Assembly: GCA_022615255.1 (NCBI GenBank)
Contig: JAKEHC010000105.1
Coordinates: forward strand, 1 to 5,275
DNA: 5,275 nt
Direction of reading: 5' to 3'
DNA from: Candidatus Dadabacteria bacterium
Lineage (GTDB): Bacteria; Desulfobacterota_D; UBA1144; Nemesobacterales; CSP1-2
In this document: positions 4,712-5,275 of the stretch, piece after piece
How positions within the stretch are numbered: the stretch's first letter is position 1
How the letters are laid out: each line of letters starts with the position of its first letter
Position numbers and translations under genes: made by a program
The notes under the pieces: model-generated
Told to the model about the DNA's origin: nothing
The model's input: only the letters and a program-made list of their open reading frames with translations
The model's database searches: none

Positions 4712-5275
4712 TTATTCTTGGTAATTCAACATCGAATTTGCACTGAAGCCGTAAAATTCATGTCCCGCGAGCATGCCGCCGCAATACTCCTCGATCAACT
4801 CCCGCATCGTGATCCCCGCCGGGGCTAGATATACCCCCGGAGTCCGCACCCGTCCGCTGACCGAAAACGAGCGTAATCCCTGGCGGCCGTGGCGCCCTTG
4901 CGAGGTGAACCACTCGGGGCCCTGCTCGAGGATGTCGCGCACCCAGTGCAGGGTCTCGAGATTGTGCTCGAGCGTCGGGCGGCCGAAGAGGCCCACCTCT
5001 GCCAAGTAGGGCGGGCGCAAGCGCGGCATGCCGCGCTTGCCTTCGATCGATTCGATCATGGCGGATTCCTCGCCGCAGATGTAGGCGCCCGCGCCGCGGC
5101 GGAAATGAATCGGCGGAATGATGCAGGGCGTGTTGCGGCGCAGTTTTTCAAGCTCCGCGGTCAACATCGTTCGGCAACCCGCGTATTCATCGCGTAAATA
5201 GATATAGACTTCTTCCGCCTCGATGGCCCAGGCCGCGATCAAGGTGCCCTCGAGGAAGCGGTGCGGATCGCGTTC
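4712..5275 (-). CDS. NuoF-type NADH/NAD-dependent formate dehydrogenase flavoprotein subunit, internal fragment
   Basis: The frame is open from the window edge to a TAA at 4712, giving 187 codons of a longer protein. It belongs to the family of NADH-quinone oxidoreductase subunit F, HoxF and the beta subunit (FdsB) of soluble NAD-dependent formate dehydrogenase, which bind FMN and NAD(H) and pass electrons to Fe-S centres. Visible are ERDPHRFLEGTLIAAWAI (residues 1-18), the flavin-site loop GAGAYICGEESAM (61-73), EGKRGMPRLRPPY (78-90) and GLFGRPTLEHNLETLHWVRDIL (95-116). VYLAPAGITMRELIEEYCGGM (148-168) follows. GEESAM and the WVRDIL region lean towards the formate dehydrogenase branch. The N-terminal part lies beyond the edge. 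The C-terminal 4Fe-4S motif (SCGxCxPC) is missing because homology breaks near 4745; the last ten residues are out-of-family. High GC and GC-ending codons differ sharply from all neighbours, pointing to a different source genome. Confidence 0.85.
   Translation of the reverse strand, partial: ERDPHRFLEGTLIAAWAIEAEEVYIYLRDEYAGCRTMLTAELEKLRRNTPCIIPPIHFRRGAGAYICGEESAMIESIEGKRGMPRLRPPYLAEVGLFGRPTLEHNLETLHWVRDILEQGPEWFTSQGRHGRQGLRSFSVSGRVRTPGVYLAPAGITMRELIEEYCGGMLAGHEFYGFSANSMLNYQE
4735..4760. other. Composition and homology breakpoint (assembly chimera or recombination junction)
   Basis: On the left, the rpmF region is AT-rich (4621-4680 has 21 G/C of 60, 35%). On the right, 4801-4920 has 83 G/C of 120, 69%. 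The NuoF-type protein follows its family up to GHEFYGF (codons ending at 4745), then switches to SANSMLNYQE and a stop where the family continues with a glycine-rich LPGGASGG-like segment. Both signals place the junction at about 4744/4745. No insertion-sequence end, direct repeat or tRNA gene is visible at the point. Confidence 0.75.

Noticed and set aside
4889..5197. Plus-strand open frame across the NuoF-type fragment
   Set aside because: High-GC coding DNA commonly leaves long antisense frames open, and the minus strand encodes clear family motifs here.
1..5275. CRISPR array, tRNA or rRNA gene, transposase or phage gene
   Set aside because: No regularly spaced repeats, cloverleaf, rRNA-like sequence or mobile-element protein was recognised on either strand.

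Overview
The window carries one compact fatty-acid/phospholipid synthesis operon, read entirely from the minus strand. In transcription order it is rpmF (ribosomal protein L32), plsX (phosphate acyltransferase), fabD (malonyl-CoA:ACP transacylase), fabG (3-oxoacyl-ACP reductase), acpP (acyl carrier protein) and fabF (3-oxoacyl-ACP synthase II). This is the widely conserved bacterial rpmF-plsX-fab cluster, here without fabH between plsX and fabD. All six genes look intact, with catalytic residues in place except for an Asn-to-Asp change at the predicted FabG tetrad position. Two starts need trimming from the longest reading frame: plsX starts at 4506 and fabG at 2393. Sampled operon lines are about 35-48% GC. 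Protein flavour and gene order suggest an uncultivated Gram-negative bacterium of deltaproteobacterial or similar type, but the window alone cannot fix the lineage.

Left edge (1-134): after the fabF stop there is about 110 bp of AT-rich spacer. Then a perfect Shine-Dalgarno and ATG open a further minus-strand gene, of which only eight codons are visible. A perfect 10-bp inverted repeat (25-34 / 70-79) places one arm on that ribosome binding site, so the next gene's RBS could be masked in the mRNA.

Middle: the genes are packed tightly. The fabF ATG overlaps the acpP stop by 1 nt, fabG-acpP are 25 nt apart, plsX-fabD 12 nt and rpmF-plsX 7 nt. The exception is the 145-nt fabD-fabG gap. It holds a hairpin next to the fabG start, a 12-bp perfect palindrome, and a dyad-symmetric stretch resembling a dispersed intergenic repeat.

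Right edge (about 4745-5275): GC jumps to about 69% and the sequence encodes an internal piece of a NuoF-type NADH/NAD-dependent formate dehydrogenase flavoprotein. Homology stops mid-domain about 30 nt before the rpmF ribosome binding site. This is either an assembly chimera or a real recombination breakpoint, and is the most important anomaly here. No clearly novel defence or mobile system is visible.

How the genes work together: FabD loads malonate onto AcpP, FabF condenses it with acyl-ACP, FabG reduces the 3-oxo product, and PlsX moves finished acyl chains from ACP to acyl-phosphate for membrane lipid synthesis. rpmF links the cluster to ribosome production and growth rate.
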